DNA from: Salinicoccus kekensis
GTDB taxonomy: Bacteria; Bacillota; Bacilli; Staphylococcales; Salinicoccaceae
Assembly (NCBI RefSeq): GCF_900220995.1
Contig: NZ_OBQF01000002.1
Location: 306,242-370,241 of the forward strand
Reading direction: 5' to 3'
Length of the DNA stretch: 64,000 nt
Below are positions 18,886 through 28,032 of this stretch, piece after piece. The position numbers and the translations under genes are program-made. The notes beneath the pieces are model-generated. The model worked only from the letters and a program-made list of their open reading frames with translations. It searched no databases and was not told the DNA's origin. How positions within the stretch are numbered: position 1 is the first letter of the stretch; each line of letters begins with the position of its first letter.

Positions 18886-20716
18886 GCGACACATCCTCCG
18901 CCCTCATGCCAAAATATTCTTCCATACGGTGCTGGACTTCTTCCCGCTCCTCGGGTTGGAGATTTTCCAGGTTTTCCGCCGTGACCTTCTCCGTCCGGAT
19001 CTCCGGACGGTATTTCTGATGGAACTTTAGCACTCCGGGATCTGTGACAATCAGTTCTTTCGTTCTGATCTTCTCGCCATAGACGAGCATCTGCAGGCTC
19101 TCCCCGTCGAGCATGTTGCGCAGATCTTGCTGCATGCCGCCTTCGATGTCGAGGTTATATTCATAGAGCTGGACCAGGCCGATGCGGCCGTGCTGTTTTT
19201 TCAATGCTTTGATCTTATATATATGGAACGTGCTGTTCTGCCTGAAATCCCCTGCAAGGACGACATCGAACGTCCTGTAGCCGTCCGGTTTCTCCTCCCG
19301 TTCCGGCCACATCGGTTCCGGCACCGGGAACGGCCGTACGGCTTGAGGATAAGGGTAGTACAGGCTGTGGGACCTTTCATGATGATGCTCAAGGCTTTCG
19401 ACATACTCCTTTCTGACACCCATGAAGAAACCGTCATAACCGAATGCCGAGCTGCCCGTCAATGATGATACGGACTGCCTTGGCAGCGATAACGGTCCCG
19501 ACTTCAGGTCCACGTAGCTCTTCTGTCCGAACGTTTTGATCAGGCGGCGTTTGAACTCGCCGTCTGCGGCAAAGCGCACGCTGTCCCAGTAGCCGATTCT
19601 TTCAAGCACTTCTTTTTTCCTGAACATGATCGAGGACATGTTCGGGAATATATATTTCCCCGGCGTCCCCCTCCGGTACAGTTTCAGTTCCTCGGTGAGC
19701 CGCGCATGTTCGGAAGTGTTTGCCATCACTTTCGGATTGTCCATGAGGTGCTTGACCTGTATTTCGATCTTTTGCCTGTGGGACCAGTCATCCGCATCAT
19801 TGATCGTGATGAATTCTCCCGCCGCCTCTTTCATCGCAATGTTCCTCGCGACATACGGCCCGCTGTTTTTGGGTGTCGACAGCAGCCTGACCCTCGGGTC
19901 TTTTTTCACATATTCCTTCACCGTCTCCACGGTCGTATCAGGGCTGCAGTCATCGACGACCAGCAGTTCCAGGTTCCGCCATGACTGTGCCAGTATGGAT
20001 TCGATGGCCACCCTGATCCCTGTTTCCGCTTTGTAGGCCGGCAGGATAACGGAAACTTTCGGCCCTTCCTCCACTGTTTCATCGGATGGCATGGTGATGA
20101 GGTCGTCATAAGTCGCCTTATCGAAGTCCGCATTGAAACCGATCGGTGTGAGGTCATACATCAGGAATGCCTTATTGATGAGTGCCATCCGTTTTTCGAG
20201 GTCCTCCTCGAGGTTCGCCATCGCCAGATACAAGTCGGGATGGGGCGCTTTATCCAGCTGGCCTTCCAGGAGTTCCAGCGCATGTTCCCTGTGAGACAGA
20301 CGGTCGAAGCACTCTGCAGTGACGATGACGATTCTTCTCTGCTGATCCGGGCTGTCTTCGCCTTCTGTCGCGATCGGCAGATATTTTACCGCCGCTTTTG
20401 CACCTTCCAAGTCATTTCTGTTGGCATGCCAGAGACTCATCTCCCAGGAGATGAGTCTTCTGATTTCACTATTATCCGTCTGGTCCAGAAAGCCTTCCAT
20501 ATCACTCAGAGCCTTTTCCGTAAAACCCAGATTATAAAGATGGTGCTTCAACGCTTTCAGCTTTTTCCTCTGATGAAATTTCTTCCCGTTCAACAGGCGT
20601 ATGATCTTCTCTTTCTGCTTTTTCGAAAGTGCATCACCGATTCTTTTACGCTGCTTCTCGTCAAGCAGCGAATAGACCACCCAGTCGACCGGCTTCGATA
20701 TTATTTTCTTGAGCAT
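18878..20716 (-). CDS. Large GT2 glycosyltransferase with TPR-like N-terminal region (paralogue 2)
   Basis: 612 residues; ATG at 20716 with AAGGTGG upstream. Same layout as the following gene but without the N-terminal coiled coil: helical repeats (~50-190; ALSDMEGFLDQTDNSE, ISWEMSLWHANRNDLEGAKA), GT-A family 2 domain (~210-440; VSVILPAYKAETGI, LELLVVDDCSPDTTVETV, FITINDADDWSHRQKI), then the same C-terminal domain (FDVVLAGDFRQNSTFHIYKI). The two proteins are clear paralogues from a duplication. It is 21 bases downstream of the transporter ATPase gene. Two enzymes of one family side by side would fit alternate linkages of a repeating unit; this is inference. Confidence 0.87.
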   Translation of the reverse strand: MLKKIISKPVDWVVYSLLDEKQRKRIGDALSKKQKEKIIRLLNGKKFHQRKKLKALKHHLYNLGFTEKALSDMEGFLDQTDNSEIRRLISWEMSLWHANRNDLEGAKAAVKYLPIATEGEDSPDQQRRIVIVTAECFDRLSHREHALELLEGQLDKAPHPDLYLAMANLEEDLEKRMALINKAFLMYDLTPIGFNADFDKATYDDLITMPSDETVEEGPKVSVILPAYKAETGIRVAIESILAQSWRNLELLVVDDCSPDTTVETVKEYVKKDPRVRLLSTPKNSGPYVARNIAMKEAAGEFITINDADDWSHRQKIEIQVKHLMDNPKVMANTSEHARLTEELKLYRRGTPGKYIFPNMSSIMFRKKEVLERIGYWDSVRFAADGEFKRRLIKTFGQKSYVDLKSGPLSLPRQSVSSLTGSSAFGYDGFFMGVRKEYVESLEHHHERSHSLYYPYPQAVRPFPVPEPMWPEREEKPDGYRTFDVVLAGDFRQNSTFHIYKIKALKKQHGRIGLVQLYEYNLDIEGGMQQDLRNMLDGESLQMLVYGEKIRTKELIVTDPGVLKFHQKYRPEIRTEKVTAENLENLQPEEREEVQHRMEEYFGMRAEDVSHD

Positions 20717-20737
20717 TCAAGGCACCACCTTCATATA

Positions 20738-22396
20738 TCATTTGTGAGTCGTCGCTTCATTCTGATTCTGAGCCTGTTTCCTTACGTTCTGATTACCCGC
20801 TCTTTTGTTCACAGGCTTCTGCCTGTTGCCGGCAGCACCCTGCTTTCGGACCTGCCGCTTCTGTACGGGCGGCTTCAGGAGGCCCTGGGCTTCCTTGTAC
20901 TTGTACACCGCTTCTTCTGCAGTGCCGTCGAACATCACCCTGCCCTGTTCCATCCAGATGCCGCGCGTGCATATCTTCTCTATGAAGGCGAGGCTGTGCG
21001 AGACGATGATGACGACTTTCGCACGGCTCATCATCTCCTGGATGCGTTCACTGGCCTTCTGCTGGAACGCAAGGTCGCCTGTCGACAACGCTTCATCCAC
21101 GATGAAGATGTCCGGCTGCAGGTTTGCAGCGATGCTGAACCCGAGGCGGGCCTTCTGTCCGCTGGAGAGGTCCTTAACAGGGTTCTTCACCTTTGCGCCG
21201 AGGCCTGAAAATTCGATGATGTCATCGAATTTCTCCTCCACAAGCGACTTCGGTATGCCGAGCAGCAGGGCATTGAGGTAGATGTTGTCCTCCCCTGTCA
21301 AATGCGGGTTGAATCCTGTACCGTACCCGAGGAGTGCGGAAGTTTCACCGTACAGCTCCATTTCGCCTTCATCCGGACGGAGGATCTTGGTCAGCGTCTT
21401 GCAGAGCGTGCTTTTGCCTGCTCCGTTATGCCCGATGATGCCGACGACCTCGCCTTCCCTGACTTCGAAATTTACATCTTTCAAAGCCCAGAAGTCACCG
21501 GTCGTGAGCTTATATTTCACACCGACATCTTTTGCCCGGATGACGACATTGTCCTTCATCTCCGTCTCGGTCTTCCGGAGTTCGAGCTTGCCCTGCCTTC
21601 TCCTCTGGGGCCTTTTCGGCACACTGGCACGGTAGTTCGCGATCACCGTCTTCGGGTCGCCGATTTCACGGACTTCCCCGTTGTCGAGCCACATGATCCT
21701 GTTGCAGTTGCGCTGTGCATACCTCAGGCTGTGCGTGACGAGGATGACCATCTTCGCATCCTTGACGAGGGCCTTCATCTTCGCTGAAGCTTTCTGCGAA
21801 AACTTGGCATCCCCCGTGTTCAGTGCCTCGTCTATGACGAGTATTTCAGGATGCAGGTTTGCTGCGACACTGAAGCCGAGCCTCGACTTCATGCCGCTCG
21901 AGTAATATTTCATCGGCTGCTCGAAGAAGTCACCGAGATCCGAGAAGTCTTTTATATCCTGGATGTATTTATCGATTTCCTTCTTTTCGATGCCGAGCAT
22001 CAGACCGTTCAAATAGACGTTTTCACGCCCGGGCAGTTCCTGGTTGAACCCCATCCCGAAAGAGAATAGCGCCGTCACTTTCCCTTTGACGTCCATCACG
22101 CCGTAGTCTTCCCTCAAGATGCCTGCGATGATTTTGGAGAGCGTCGACTTGCCTGCACCGTTCGAGCCGATGATGCCGAGGATCTCGCCCTCCCTGCCTT
22201 CGAAGGTGATGTCCTTCAAAGGGTGGACGAGTTTCCTTTCAGGCAGTTTCCAAGTCTGGAAAAAGTCGAGTATCCTCGATTTGAAATCGGCGGCATGGTT
22301 GCCCGAGAAAAAGGTGATGCCGGTGCCCTCAGATTTGATGACCGTCTTTTTCTCCTGTGTGTTCTCATTCAGTTTTGAATCTTCATGAAGAGTCAA
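20738..22396 (-). CDS. TagH-like ABC transporter ATPase with two fused nucleotide-binding domains
   Basis: 552 residues from a TTG at 22396 preceded by GAGGG. Ordinary TagH-type ATPases have one nucleotide-binding domain (about 260 residues in staphylococci). Here two are in tandem. Domain 1: GIIGSNGAGKSTLSKII, YYSSGMKSRLGFSVA, EILVIDEALNTGDAKF. Domain 2 (from residue ~275): GIIGHNGAGKSTLCKTL, DLSSGQKARLGFSIA, DIFIVDEALSTGDLAF. Both have intact Walker A, signature and Walker B motifs. A basic Gln/Asn/Lys-rich tail of ~45 residues ends the protein. It precedes the GT2 pair and follows the permease gene by 43 bases. Expected to drive flipping of a lipid-linked wall polymer across the membrane. 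Confidence 0.9.
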   Translation of the reverse strand: MTLHEDSKLNENTQEKKTVIKSEGTGITFFSGNHAADFKSRILDFFQTWKLPERKLVHPLKDITFEGREGEILGIIGSNGAGKSTLSKIIAGILREDYGVMDVKGKVTALFSFGMGFNQELPGRENVYLNGLMLGIEKKEIDKYIQDIKDFSDLGDFFEQPMKYYSSGMKSRLGFSVAANLHPEILVIDEALNTGDAKFSQKASAKMKALVKDAKMVILVTHSLRYAQRNCNRIMWLDNGEVREIGDPKTVIANYRASVPKRPQRRRQGKLELRKTETEMKDNVVIRAKDVGVKYKLTTGDFWALKDVNFEVREGEVVGIIGHNGAGKSTLCKTLTKILRPDEGEMELYGETSALLGYGTGFNPHLTGEDNIYLNALLLGIPKSLVEEKFDDIIEFSGLGAKVKNPVKDLSSGQKARLGFSIAANLQPDIFIVDEALSTGDLAFQQKASERIQEMMSRAKVVIIVSHSLAFIEKICTRGIWMEQGRVMFDGTAEEAVYKYKEAQGLLKPPVQKRQVRKQGAAGNRQKPVNKRAGNQNVRKQAQNQNEATTHK

Positions 22397-22439
22397 TTCA
22401 AAAACCCTCTTTTTTAAAATTCGTTTTCTGCTTCAAGCC

Positions 22440-23219
22440 TTACAGCGCCTTGATAATCTTATATTCGTTCCTGCTGTAGTACCACAGCATGTACACTATG
22501 ACCGCAAGCGATACTGCAAAGATGATGCCGAGTCCCAAAAAGTTCGGCAGGCTGTCATACATCAGTATATCCCTGTAGGAAGTGACGATGACGGCGATCG
22601 GGTTGTATGTGACCGCCCAGCCGTACTCCGGCGGCAGCCTGCCACCTTCCCAGATGATCGGTGAAGCATAGAAGAACGCCCGCGTGACATATGTGAGCAC
22701 GTTTTCGATGTCCCTTACAAACACCGTCACATAGGCGAGGATCATCCCGATGGCGAGCAGGAACGTCGTCTGTATGATGATCAGGAGCGGCAGGAACACG
22801 ATCTCCCACCCGGGCATCACACGGAACCATGCGAGGAACGCCGCAATCACGACGAACCCGAAAGCGAAGTTGAACAGCTGCGTCAGCGTGAATGATATCG
22901 GGAACAATGATTTCGGCAAGTAGACCTGGCTTACGATCGAACTGTACCGCATGATTGACCCTGAAGAAGAGTTCAGCGTCGAGCTGATGCACCGCCAGAC
23001 GATCAGTCCGATGACGAGGAACAGCGGGAAGTTTTCAGTGTCCCCGCGGTCCAGTATGATGACGATGAGAAAATAAAAGACCAATACGTTCAGGAGCGGA
23101 TCGAGCAGCCACCACAAATAGCCGAGATAGCTGTTGCGGTGCTCCGCCTTCAGGCCGGACCTCACAAGATAATATAGCAAGTCTTTACGACTCAGCATTT
23201 CCTTCAAATAAGTTTTCAT
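22440..23219 (-). CDS. TagG-like ABC-2 polysaccharide export permease
   Basis: 259 residues, the usual length for this family. N-terminal cytoplasmic stretch (LYYLVRSGLKAEHRNSYLGY) is followed by about six hydrophobic segments, including LNVLVFYFLIVIILDRG, FLVIGLIVWRCISS, LFNFAFGFVVIAAFLAWF and FLGLGIIFAVSLAVIVYMLWYY. It contains the typical VRDIENVLTYVTRAFFYASP loop of O-antigen/teichoic acid exporters. It pairs with the double-ATPase gene directly downstream. A single permease gene with a two-domain ATPase implies a permease dimer served by one fused ATPase chain (inference). The ribosome site is weak (GGTG), so it may depend on translation of upstream genes. Confidence 0.9.
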   Translation of the reverse strand: MKTYLKEMLSRKDLLYYLVRSGLKAEHRNSYLGYLWWLLDPLLNVLVFYFLIVIILDRGDTENFPLFLVIGLIVWRCISSTLNSSSGSIMRYSSIVSQVYLPKSLFPISFTLTQLFNFAFGFVVIAAFLAWFRVMPGWEIVFLPLLIIIQTTFLLAIGMILAYVTVFVRDIENVLTYVTRAFFYASPIIWEGGRLPPEYGWAVTYNPIAVIVTSYRDILMYDSLPNFLGLGIIFAVSLAVIVYMLWYYSRNEYKIIKAL

Positions 23220-23242
23220 GATTTAAAATGACACCGCCTAGT

Positions 23243-24058
23243 TTACTCGCGTCCGGGGTTTCTGTTTCCCGGACCTCTGTTCAAAGCAATTTTGTAATTG
23301 ATCAGATCTTTCACGGCAATCACTGCATAGTGCCCGAAATACCACAGCGCCTTCGGAAGGCTCTGGGATTCGATGTGCCTGAATACATACCAGTTGCGCT
23401 TTGCCGCTTTCCATTTGTTGCTCGAGATGGAATCGCCGACGACCCTGTACTTCGCGAGCACATCCGCAAGGCCGTGGGCCGTGAATCCGCGGCGTGTCAG
23501 TTCAAGCCATAGTGCATAGTCCTGACGCGTGCGGATGTCCACCATCTTCACATCCCCCGTCTTCCCGCGGTCGAGCATGACGGTGAGGCAGCCGATGACA
23601 CAGCGCTTCATCAGTGCATCCCAGTCCACCGTCGCCGGTGTCCTTGAAATGTAATCCGTTTCCGTGCCGTCTTCCAGCGTGCGTACGTATGCTGTGAATG
23701 AAAACGCGATATCCTTATCCTTCATGAACCTGAGCTGGCGTTCGAGTTTTTCAGGCGTCCAGCTGTCATCGCTGTCAAGGAAGGCGATATAGCGCCCCCT
23801 CGCATTTTCGATGGCGGTGTTCCTCGCCACTGCGGAGCCGGAGTTTTCTTCGAGCTCCATCAGCCGGATGCGGTCGTCTTCTGCCTGCATCTCTTTTATA
23901 TATTCGACCGTCCTGTCCTTGGACTGGTCATCGACGATGATCATCTCCCAATCGGAGTATGTCTGGTCGAGGACGGATTGTATCGTTTCTTTTATGAATC
24001 TTTCCGCATTATATGCAGGTGTGATCACCGACACCGTCGGTATGTCCTGATTCATCAT
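23243..24058 (-). CDS. GT2 glycosyltransferase
   Basis: 271 residues from the ATG at 24058, which follows AGGAGG by eight bases and lies one base after the stop of the upstream gene; a frame open to 24106 has no better site. A family 2 GT-A domain fills the protein: VSVITPAYNAERFIKETI, WEMIIVDDQSKDRTVEYI, ENARGRYIAFLDSDDSWTPE with the DxD (DSD). It ends in a short amphipathic/basic region rather than membrane segments. Tight packing with the GT4 gene upstream implies one transcript. It probably adds one sugar of the polymer repeat or linkage unit; donor and acceptor cannot be told from the sequence. Confidence 0.9.
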   Translation of the reverse strand: MMNQDIPTVSVITPAYNAERFIKETIQSVLDQTYSDWEMIIVDDQSKDRTVEYIKEMQAEDDRIRLMELEENSGSAVARNTAIENARGRYIAFLDSDDSWTPEKLERQLRFMKDKDIAFSFTAYVRTLEDGTETDYISRTPATVDWDALMKRCVIGCLTVMLDRGKTGDVKMVDIRTRQDYALWLELTRRGFTAHGLADVLAKYRVVGDSISSNKWKAAKRNWYVFRHIESQSLPKALWYFGHYAVIAVKDLINYKIALNRGPGNRNPGRE

Positions 24059-24059
24059 T

Positions 24060-25211
24060 TCATGCCTCCTGTTCCTCACCGGAAGTCCCGGACCCTCCGA
24101 GCGCATCGTACCAGCGTACGAGCTTCCTTTCCTGGGTCTCCCAGTTCAGTTCCCCCATCACGGCCCTTTTCCCGTTTTCACCCATGCGGGCGGCCTCATC
24201 CGGATGTTCGCGCAAATAATCGAGCGCATTTTTGATCGCCGCGTCATCTTCCGGATCGACTGCTATGCCGCATTCATATTTTTCGATGAATGCTTTCCAT
24301 ACCGGGAAATCGGAACAGATGACGGGGAGTCCTGCATTCATATACTCGAAGAATTTCGTGAGTTCCTTCTTTTTGTAGTGCTCCGTCGGCGGGAACAGCG
24401 CGATGCCCGCAAGCCAGTTCCGCTCAAGATACCTTTCCTCGATGACTTCCTTTTCAATGAAGCTGTCGATGCCTTCTATATGCAGTCTGCCGGATGCACT
24501 GCCGGCCACTTCATACATCTCTTCTGCGAGGTCGCCCGGACACTTGCCGACAAAGTGCACTTCGATATCCGGATCCAGCACCGGCAGCTTCGCATGCTGC
24601 AGTGCGCCTCTGACATGCGAGACGTTCCCGGTGTACAGCACCCGGTCCTCCGCGGGTCCGGTGCGTTCGTGCTGCAGGAATTTTTCATTCACCGTCGGAT
24701 AGTTCAGTATCCAGACACCATCCGGGTAGCGCTCTTCGTAATACTTCTCCGCAAGCGACAGACCCATGCTCCTGGTGAAGAACTTCTCCATCAACTTATA
24801 TCCGGAAGCGACGATCCTTTTGACGGGCTCGCTCAAGTAATCCTTCTGCATGATGCTCGTGATGTAATCTTCATGGATGTCATAGATCACGGTGTGACCT
24901 TTATTCTTAAGGGCCCACGCTGCGGGCATCAGCTCCGGATCGTGGAAAGTGATGATGTCCGGACCCAGGGATTTCGCCTGCCTGTACGCATCATAAGTGC
25001 CGAAGACCATGCGGGCAAGCCTCGACTTATACGTCTTCAGCATGATGTGGGGAATGGTTTTGCCCGCCTCGTTCCGCTTCGGATCGCGCCTTGCGATCAG
25101 TGTGACGTCGAAGCCGGCCGCCTGGAGCGATCTGCACTGCTTATGGTAGATCCTTGGATCATAAGGGTGATGGACGGTCGTCATATGTATCACGCTTTTT
25201 TTTCTTTCCAT
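24060..25211 (-). CDS. GT4 glycosyltransferase
   Basis: 383 residues from the ATG at 25211 (AGGAG eight bases upstream); a TTG at 25232 overlapping the previous gene is less likely. Two-domain GT-B architecture. The N-terminal half has MTTVHHPYDPRIYHKQCRSL and IYDIHEDYIT. The C-terminal half has the nucleotide-sugar-binding part (VLYTGNVSHVRG, KKELTKFFEYMNAGLPVICS) with a terminal helix. HPYDPRIYHKQ-type starts are common in capsule and exopolysaccharide GT4 enzymes. The gene lies between another GT4 (17 bases upstream) and a GT2 (one base downstream) in the polymer operon. Confidence 0.88.
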   Translation of the reverse strand: MERKKSVIHMTTVHHPYDPRIYHKQCRSLQAAGFDVTLIARRDPKRNEAGKTIPHIMLKTYKSRLARMVFGTYDAYRQAKSLGPDIITFHDPELMPAAWALKNKGHTVIYDIHEDYITSIMQKDYLSEPVKRIVASGYKLMEKFFTRSMGLSLAEKYYEERYPDGVWILNYPTVNEKFLQHERTGPAEDRVLYTGNVSHVRGALQHAKLPVLDPDIEVHFVGKCPGDLAEEMYEVAGSASGRLHIEGIDSFIEKEVIEERYLERNWLAGIALFPPTEHYKKKELTKFFEYMNAGLPVICSDFPVWKAFIEKYECGIAVDPEDDAAIKNALDYLREHPDEAARMGENGKRAVMGELNWETQERKLVRWYDALGGSGTSGEEQEA

Positions 25212-25228
25212 AATGACTCTCCTGTTTT

Positions 25229-26353
25229 TCAAGTTTTTTTCAGTACATCCGTAAACATCCGTTCGTACTGCTTCACTATTTTTTCTGCATGGAACATCCC
25301 GGCGCGCCGGAGCCCTTTTTCAATGATGGCCTGTCTTTTTGCCTCATCCAGCTTCAGCATATATGAAATGCTTTCCGCAAGGGCCTCTGGATCGGAAGGT
25401 TCGCACATCAATCCGAATTCCCCGCCATCCAGCACTTCCCCGGCCCCGGGGTGTGCTTTTGTGGAGACGACCGGCGTGCCCGTTGCGAGCGCCTCGGTCA
25501 GCACATGGCCGAAACCTTCCCGGACGGAGGATAATACGAACAGATCCGACTGTGCGAAGTAGGCATACGGGTTGCGCCGGAAGCCCGTAAAATGGACGGC
25601 GTCCGCTATCCCCAGGTCTTCTGCCTGCTGCTTCAGTTCCGCTTCAAGCTCACCCTCGCCGAGTATCATCAGCCGGGTGCCCGGGAGTTCCTCCTGCACC
25701 GGCTTGAATGCTTCGAGCAAAGTCTTCTGGTCTTTATCACGGTGGAAGCGCCCCGCGGTGATGATGACCTTGCCGCCGCTATGGAAGACAGCCTGATGCC
25801 CGGGTTCAATATCATCCTGCCCCATCAGCGCCTGGATGCCTTCCACGTCCACCGGATTATATATAATATCAATTTTATCAGAATTCACTTTATACCGCTT
25901 AATAATATTCTCTTTGACGCCTTCCGACAGCGCGATCACCCTCGCTGCACGCCTGTACAGGAAACCTGCGAAACGCAGCTTGGCATCCTCCTTCACCGTG
26001 CCGCCGAGGTATGCCGCCTCCCTCACCACATTGACGGCCGGCGTGCGTGAGAGTTTCGTCGCAAGAAGTGCCACGATGTTGTAATTCGGTATCGTGCTGA
26101 AGACGATGTCGGGACGTTCTTCCCTAATCACTTCTGCGAGCCGGGTCACGGCACCCCGGAGCCGCTTCGTTCCGAGCTTGATGAAGGGGACATCCGCAGC
26201 CACATACTCCTCATACCCGCCTTCACGGTCGAGCGTCACAAGAAGGGGTGCGAACTGTGTCCGGTCGATGTTGTTGATGATGTTCAAAAGCGTCCTTGCC
26301 GCACCGCCGCCGCCCATCCGGTATATGAAAAACAGTATTTTCTTCTTCTCCAT
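25229..26353 (-). CDS. GT4 glycosyltransferase
   Basis: 374 residues. The N-terminal domain opens with ILFFIYRMGGGGAARTLLNI, the glycine-rich acceptor-side loop of GT4 enzymes. The C-terminal domain has VIITAGRFHRDKDQKTLLEA and the EX7E motif in SVREGFGHVLTEALATGTPV followed by STKAHPGAGEVL. Similar proteins start capsule or poly-N-acetylhexosamine chains, but the sugar cannot be predicted. It is the first glycosyltransferase gene downstream of the UDP-glucose dehydrogenase gene, from which it is separated by a terminator hairpin (26463-26486), so it probably has its own promoter in 26354-26460. Confidence 0.88.
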   Translation of the reverse strand: MEKKKILFFIYRMGGGGAARTLLNIINNIDRTQFAPLLVTLDREGGYEEYVAADVPFIKLGTKRLRGAVTRLAEVIREERPDIVFSTIPNYNIVALLATKLSRTPAVNVVREAAYLGGTVKEDAKLRFAGFLYRRAARVIALSEGVKENIIKRYKVNSDKIDIIYNPVDVEGIQALMGQDDIEPGHQAVFHSGGKVIITAGRFHRDKDQKTLLEAFKPVQEELPGTRLMILGEGELEAELKQQAEDLGIADAVHFTGFRRNPYAYFAQSDLFVLSSVREGFGHVLTEALATGTPVVSTKAHPGAGEVLDGGEFGLMCEPSDPEALAESISYMLKLDEAKRQAIIEKGLRRAGMFHAEKIVKQYERMFTDVLKKT

Positions 26354-26462
26354 AAATGTTCAAGCCTTCCCGGGAAATCCGATATTTCATCCCGTGTATT
26401 ATATCACAGCAGGTCCAGTATACAAATAAACGCCTGTCCGCCACAGGATGGCCCTAATAAAA

Positions 26463-26486
26463 AAAGCCGACAGCGACGTCGGCTTT
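26463..26486 (-). terminator. Rho-independent terminator after UDP-glucose dehydrogenase gene
   Basis: Nine-base perfect stem (AAGCCGAC-type arms) with a six-base loop, followed on the minus strand by a run of T. It separates the dehydrogenase gene from the glycosyltransferase operon. Confidence 0.8.
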
Positions 26487-26491
26487 CGGGC

Positions 26492-27799
26492 TTAATTTCC
26501 AATGGACGGCCGGCCGATGGAGTGGTATTCCACACCGGTCCCCGCGACTTCTTCAAGCGTAAAACAGTTTCTGCCATCGAAGACCACCGGGTTCGCCATC
26601 AGCGCTTCATACTTTTCGATCGGGAATTCTTTGATTTCCTTCCATTCGGTCAGTATGATCGCAATCTCCGCATTCTTTACGGCCGCTTCGATGCTGTCCG
26701 TGTAATGTACACCTTCCGGCAGCACTTTACGGGCATTCTCCATGGCTGCAGGATCGAATGTGTGCACTTCGGCGCCTTCACCGAGCAGCTTTTCGATGAC
26801 CGATATCGAAGGCGCCTCACGGACATCATCCGTGTTCGGTTTGAAGGCGAGGCCGAGGACGGCGACTTTTTTGCCTTTGATTGACTGGAAGCGGTCCATG
26901 ACTTTGTCGACGATGATGCCCCTCTGGCGCTCATTGGAGTCGACGACGTTTTCAAGGATCTGCATATCATATGAAGCTTCCCTTGCGACCGATATGATCG
27001 CCCGCGTATCTTTCGGGAAACATGAGCCGCCGTATCCGATGCCGGCGTTCAGGAATGCCTCACCTATCCTCCGGTCCATCCCCATGCCTCTTGACACATC
27101 GTCGATGTTCGCCCCGATCCGCTCGGAAAGGTTCGCCATCTCGTTGATGAAGCTGATCTTCGTCGCGAGGAATGCGTTGGAGGCATATTTGATCATTTCC
27201 GCACTGCGGAGGTTCGTCCTGACGATCGGCAGGCCGAAGCCCTCATTGACTGTCTCGAGCACATCCAGCACTTCCGGTGAATCGGCACCGATGACGATGC
27301 GGTCCCCGTTGAACGTGTCATGGACGGCGGAACCCTGCCTTAAAAATTCCGGGTTGGAGGCGATGTTTATTGTCACATCCCCCTCCAAATCCTCCTCGAT
27401 CAGGGCTTTGATGTATTCGTTCGTCCCGACCGGCACCGTGCTTTTCGTGACGATGATGACATCCTGTGTAAGGTGTCTTGACAGTGAGCGGCAGACTGCT
27501 TCAACGGCGGTCAGATCTGCAGAGCCGTCGTCGTTCTGCGGGGTGCCGACTGCGATGTAGACGATGTCCTTCCCAGCGAGCCCCTCTTCATAATCCGTCG
27601 TGAAATCCAGGCGTGATCTGGAAATGTTCTCCCGGAGCAGTTCCTCAAGCCCCGCTTCGTATATCGGACTGATGCCCTGCTTCAATGTTGCCACTTTCTC
27701 TTCATCGATGTCGATGCATGTCACCCGGTTGCCGACCTCGGCAAGACACGCCCCGGTCACCAGGCCGACATAGCCTGTACCAATTACTGCAATATCCAT
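26492..27799 (-). CDS. ugd: UDP-glucose 6-dehydrogenase
   Basis: 435 residues, full length. N-terminal NAD-binding motif GTGYVGLVTGACLAEVGN; the catalytic Cys lies in GIGYGGSCFPKDTRAI (residue ~265); the UDP-binding C-terminal domain has VAVLGLAFKPNTDDVREAPS. It oxidises UDP-glucose to UDP-glucuronate with two NAD+, the activated sugar acid used for teichuronic acid (TuaD in Bacillus subtilis) and for teichuronopeptide. Its location at the head of the polymer locus makes glucuronate a likely component; this is a context inference. It diverges from a second nucleotide-sugar dehydrogenase at 28033. Confidence 0.94.
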   Translation of the reverse strand: MDIAVIGTGYVGLVTGACLAEVGNRVTCIDIDEEKVATLKQGISPIYEAGLEELLRENISRSRLDFTTDYEEGLAGKDIVYIAVGTPQNDDGSADLTAVEAVCRSLSRHLTQDVIIVTKSTVPVGTNEYIKALIEEDLEGDVTINIASNPEFLRQGSAVHDTFNGDRIVIGADSPEVLDVLETVNEGFGLPIVRTNLRSAEMIKYASNAFLATKISFINEMANLSERIGANIDDVSRGMGMDRRIGEAFLNAGIGYGGSCFPKDTRAIISVAREASYDMQILENVVDSNERQRGIIVDKVMDRFQSIKGKKVAVLGLAFKPNTDDVREAPSISVIEKLLGEGAEVHTFDPAAMENARKVLPEGVHYTDSIEAAVKNAEIAIILTEWKEIKEFPIEKYEALMANPVVFDGRNCFTLEEVAGTGVEYHSIGRPSIGN

Positions 27800-27972
27800 A
27801 AAACTTTACACTCCCAGTCTTTACTGAACACTGATATACAGCCTGATCGTTCCATTTATATCATATATTTTTCAAATTTAATCTCATAAATTGCATCCAC
27901 TAATTTTATCACAGGCTCTTTTATTATTCTACTTTTTAGGGTAGATGTAGTGCATGGAAACATTATTGATTG

Positions 27973-27978
27973 TATAAT
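27973..27978 (+). promoter_or_regulatory. Candidate -10 box upstream of the plus-strand dehydrogenase
   Basis: A perfect TATAAT lies 55 bases before the start at 28033. The -35 region 17 bases upstream (GTGCAT) is weak, so confidence is moderate. The 232-base gap must also hold the promoter of the divergent ugd gene. Confidence 0.45.
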
Positions 27979-28032
27979 GACTAAGATAGATTTTCCACAT
28001 TTAAAAAGTGGATCAAGGAAGGTAGAGATGGT

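Noticed and set aside
24204..25562. 452-codon open frame on the plus strand
   Set aside because: It lies antisense to two well-supported GT4 genes; its translation has no family motifs and no ribosome site. High G+C coding DNA gives such shadow frames.
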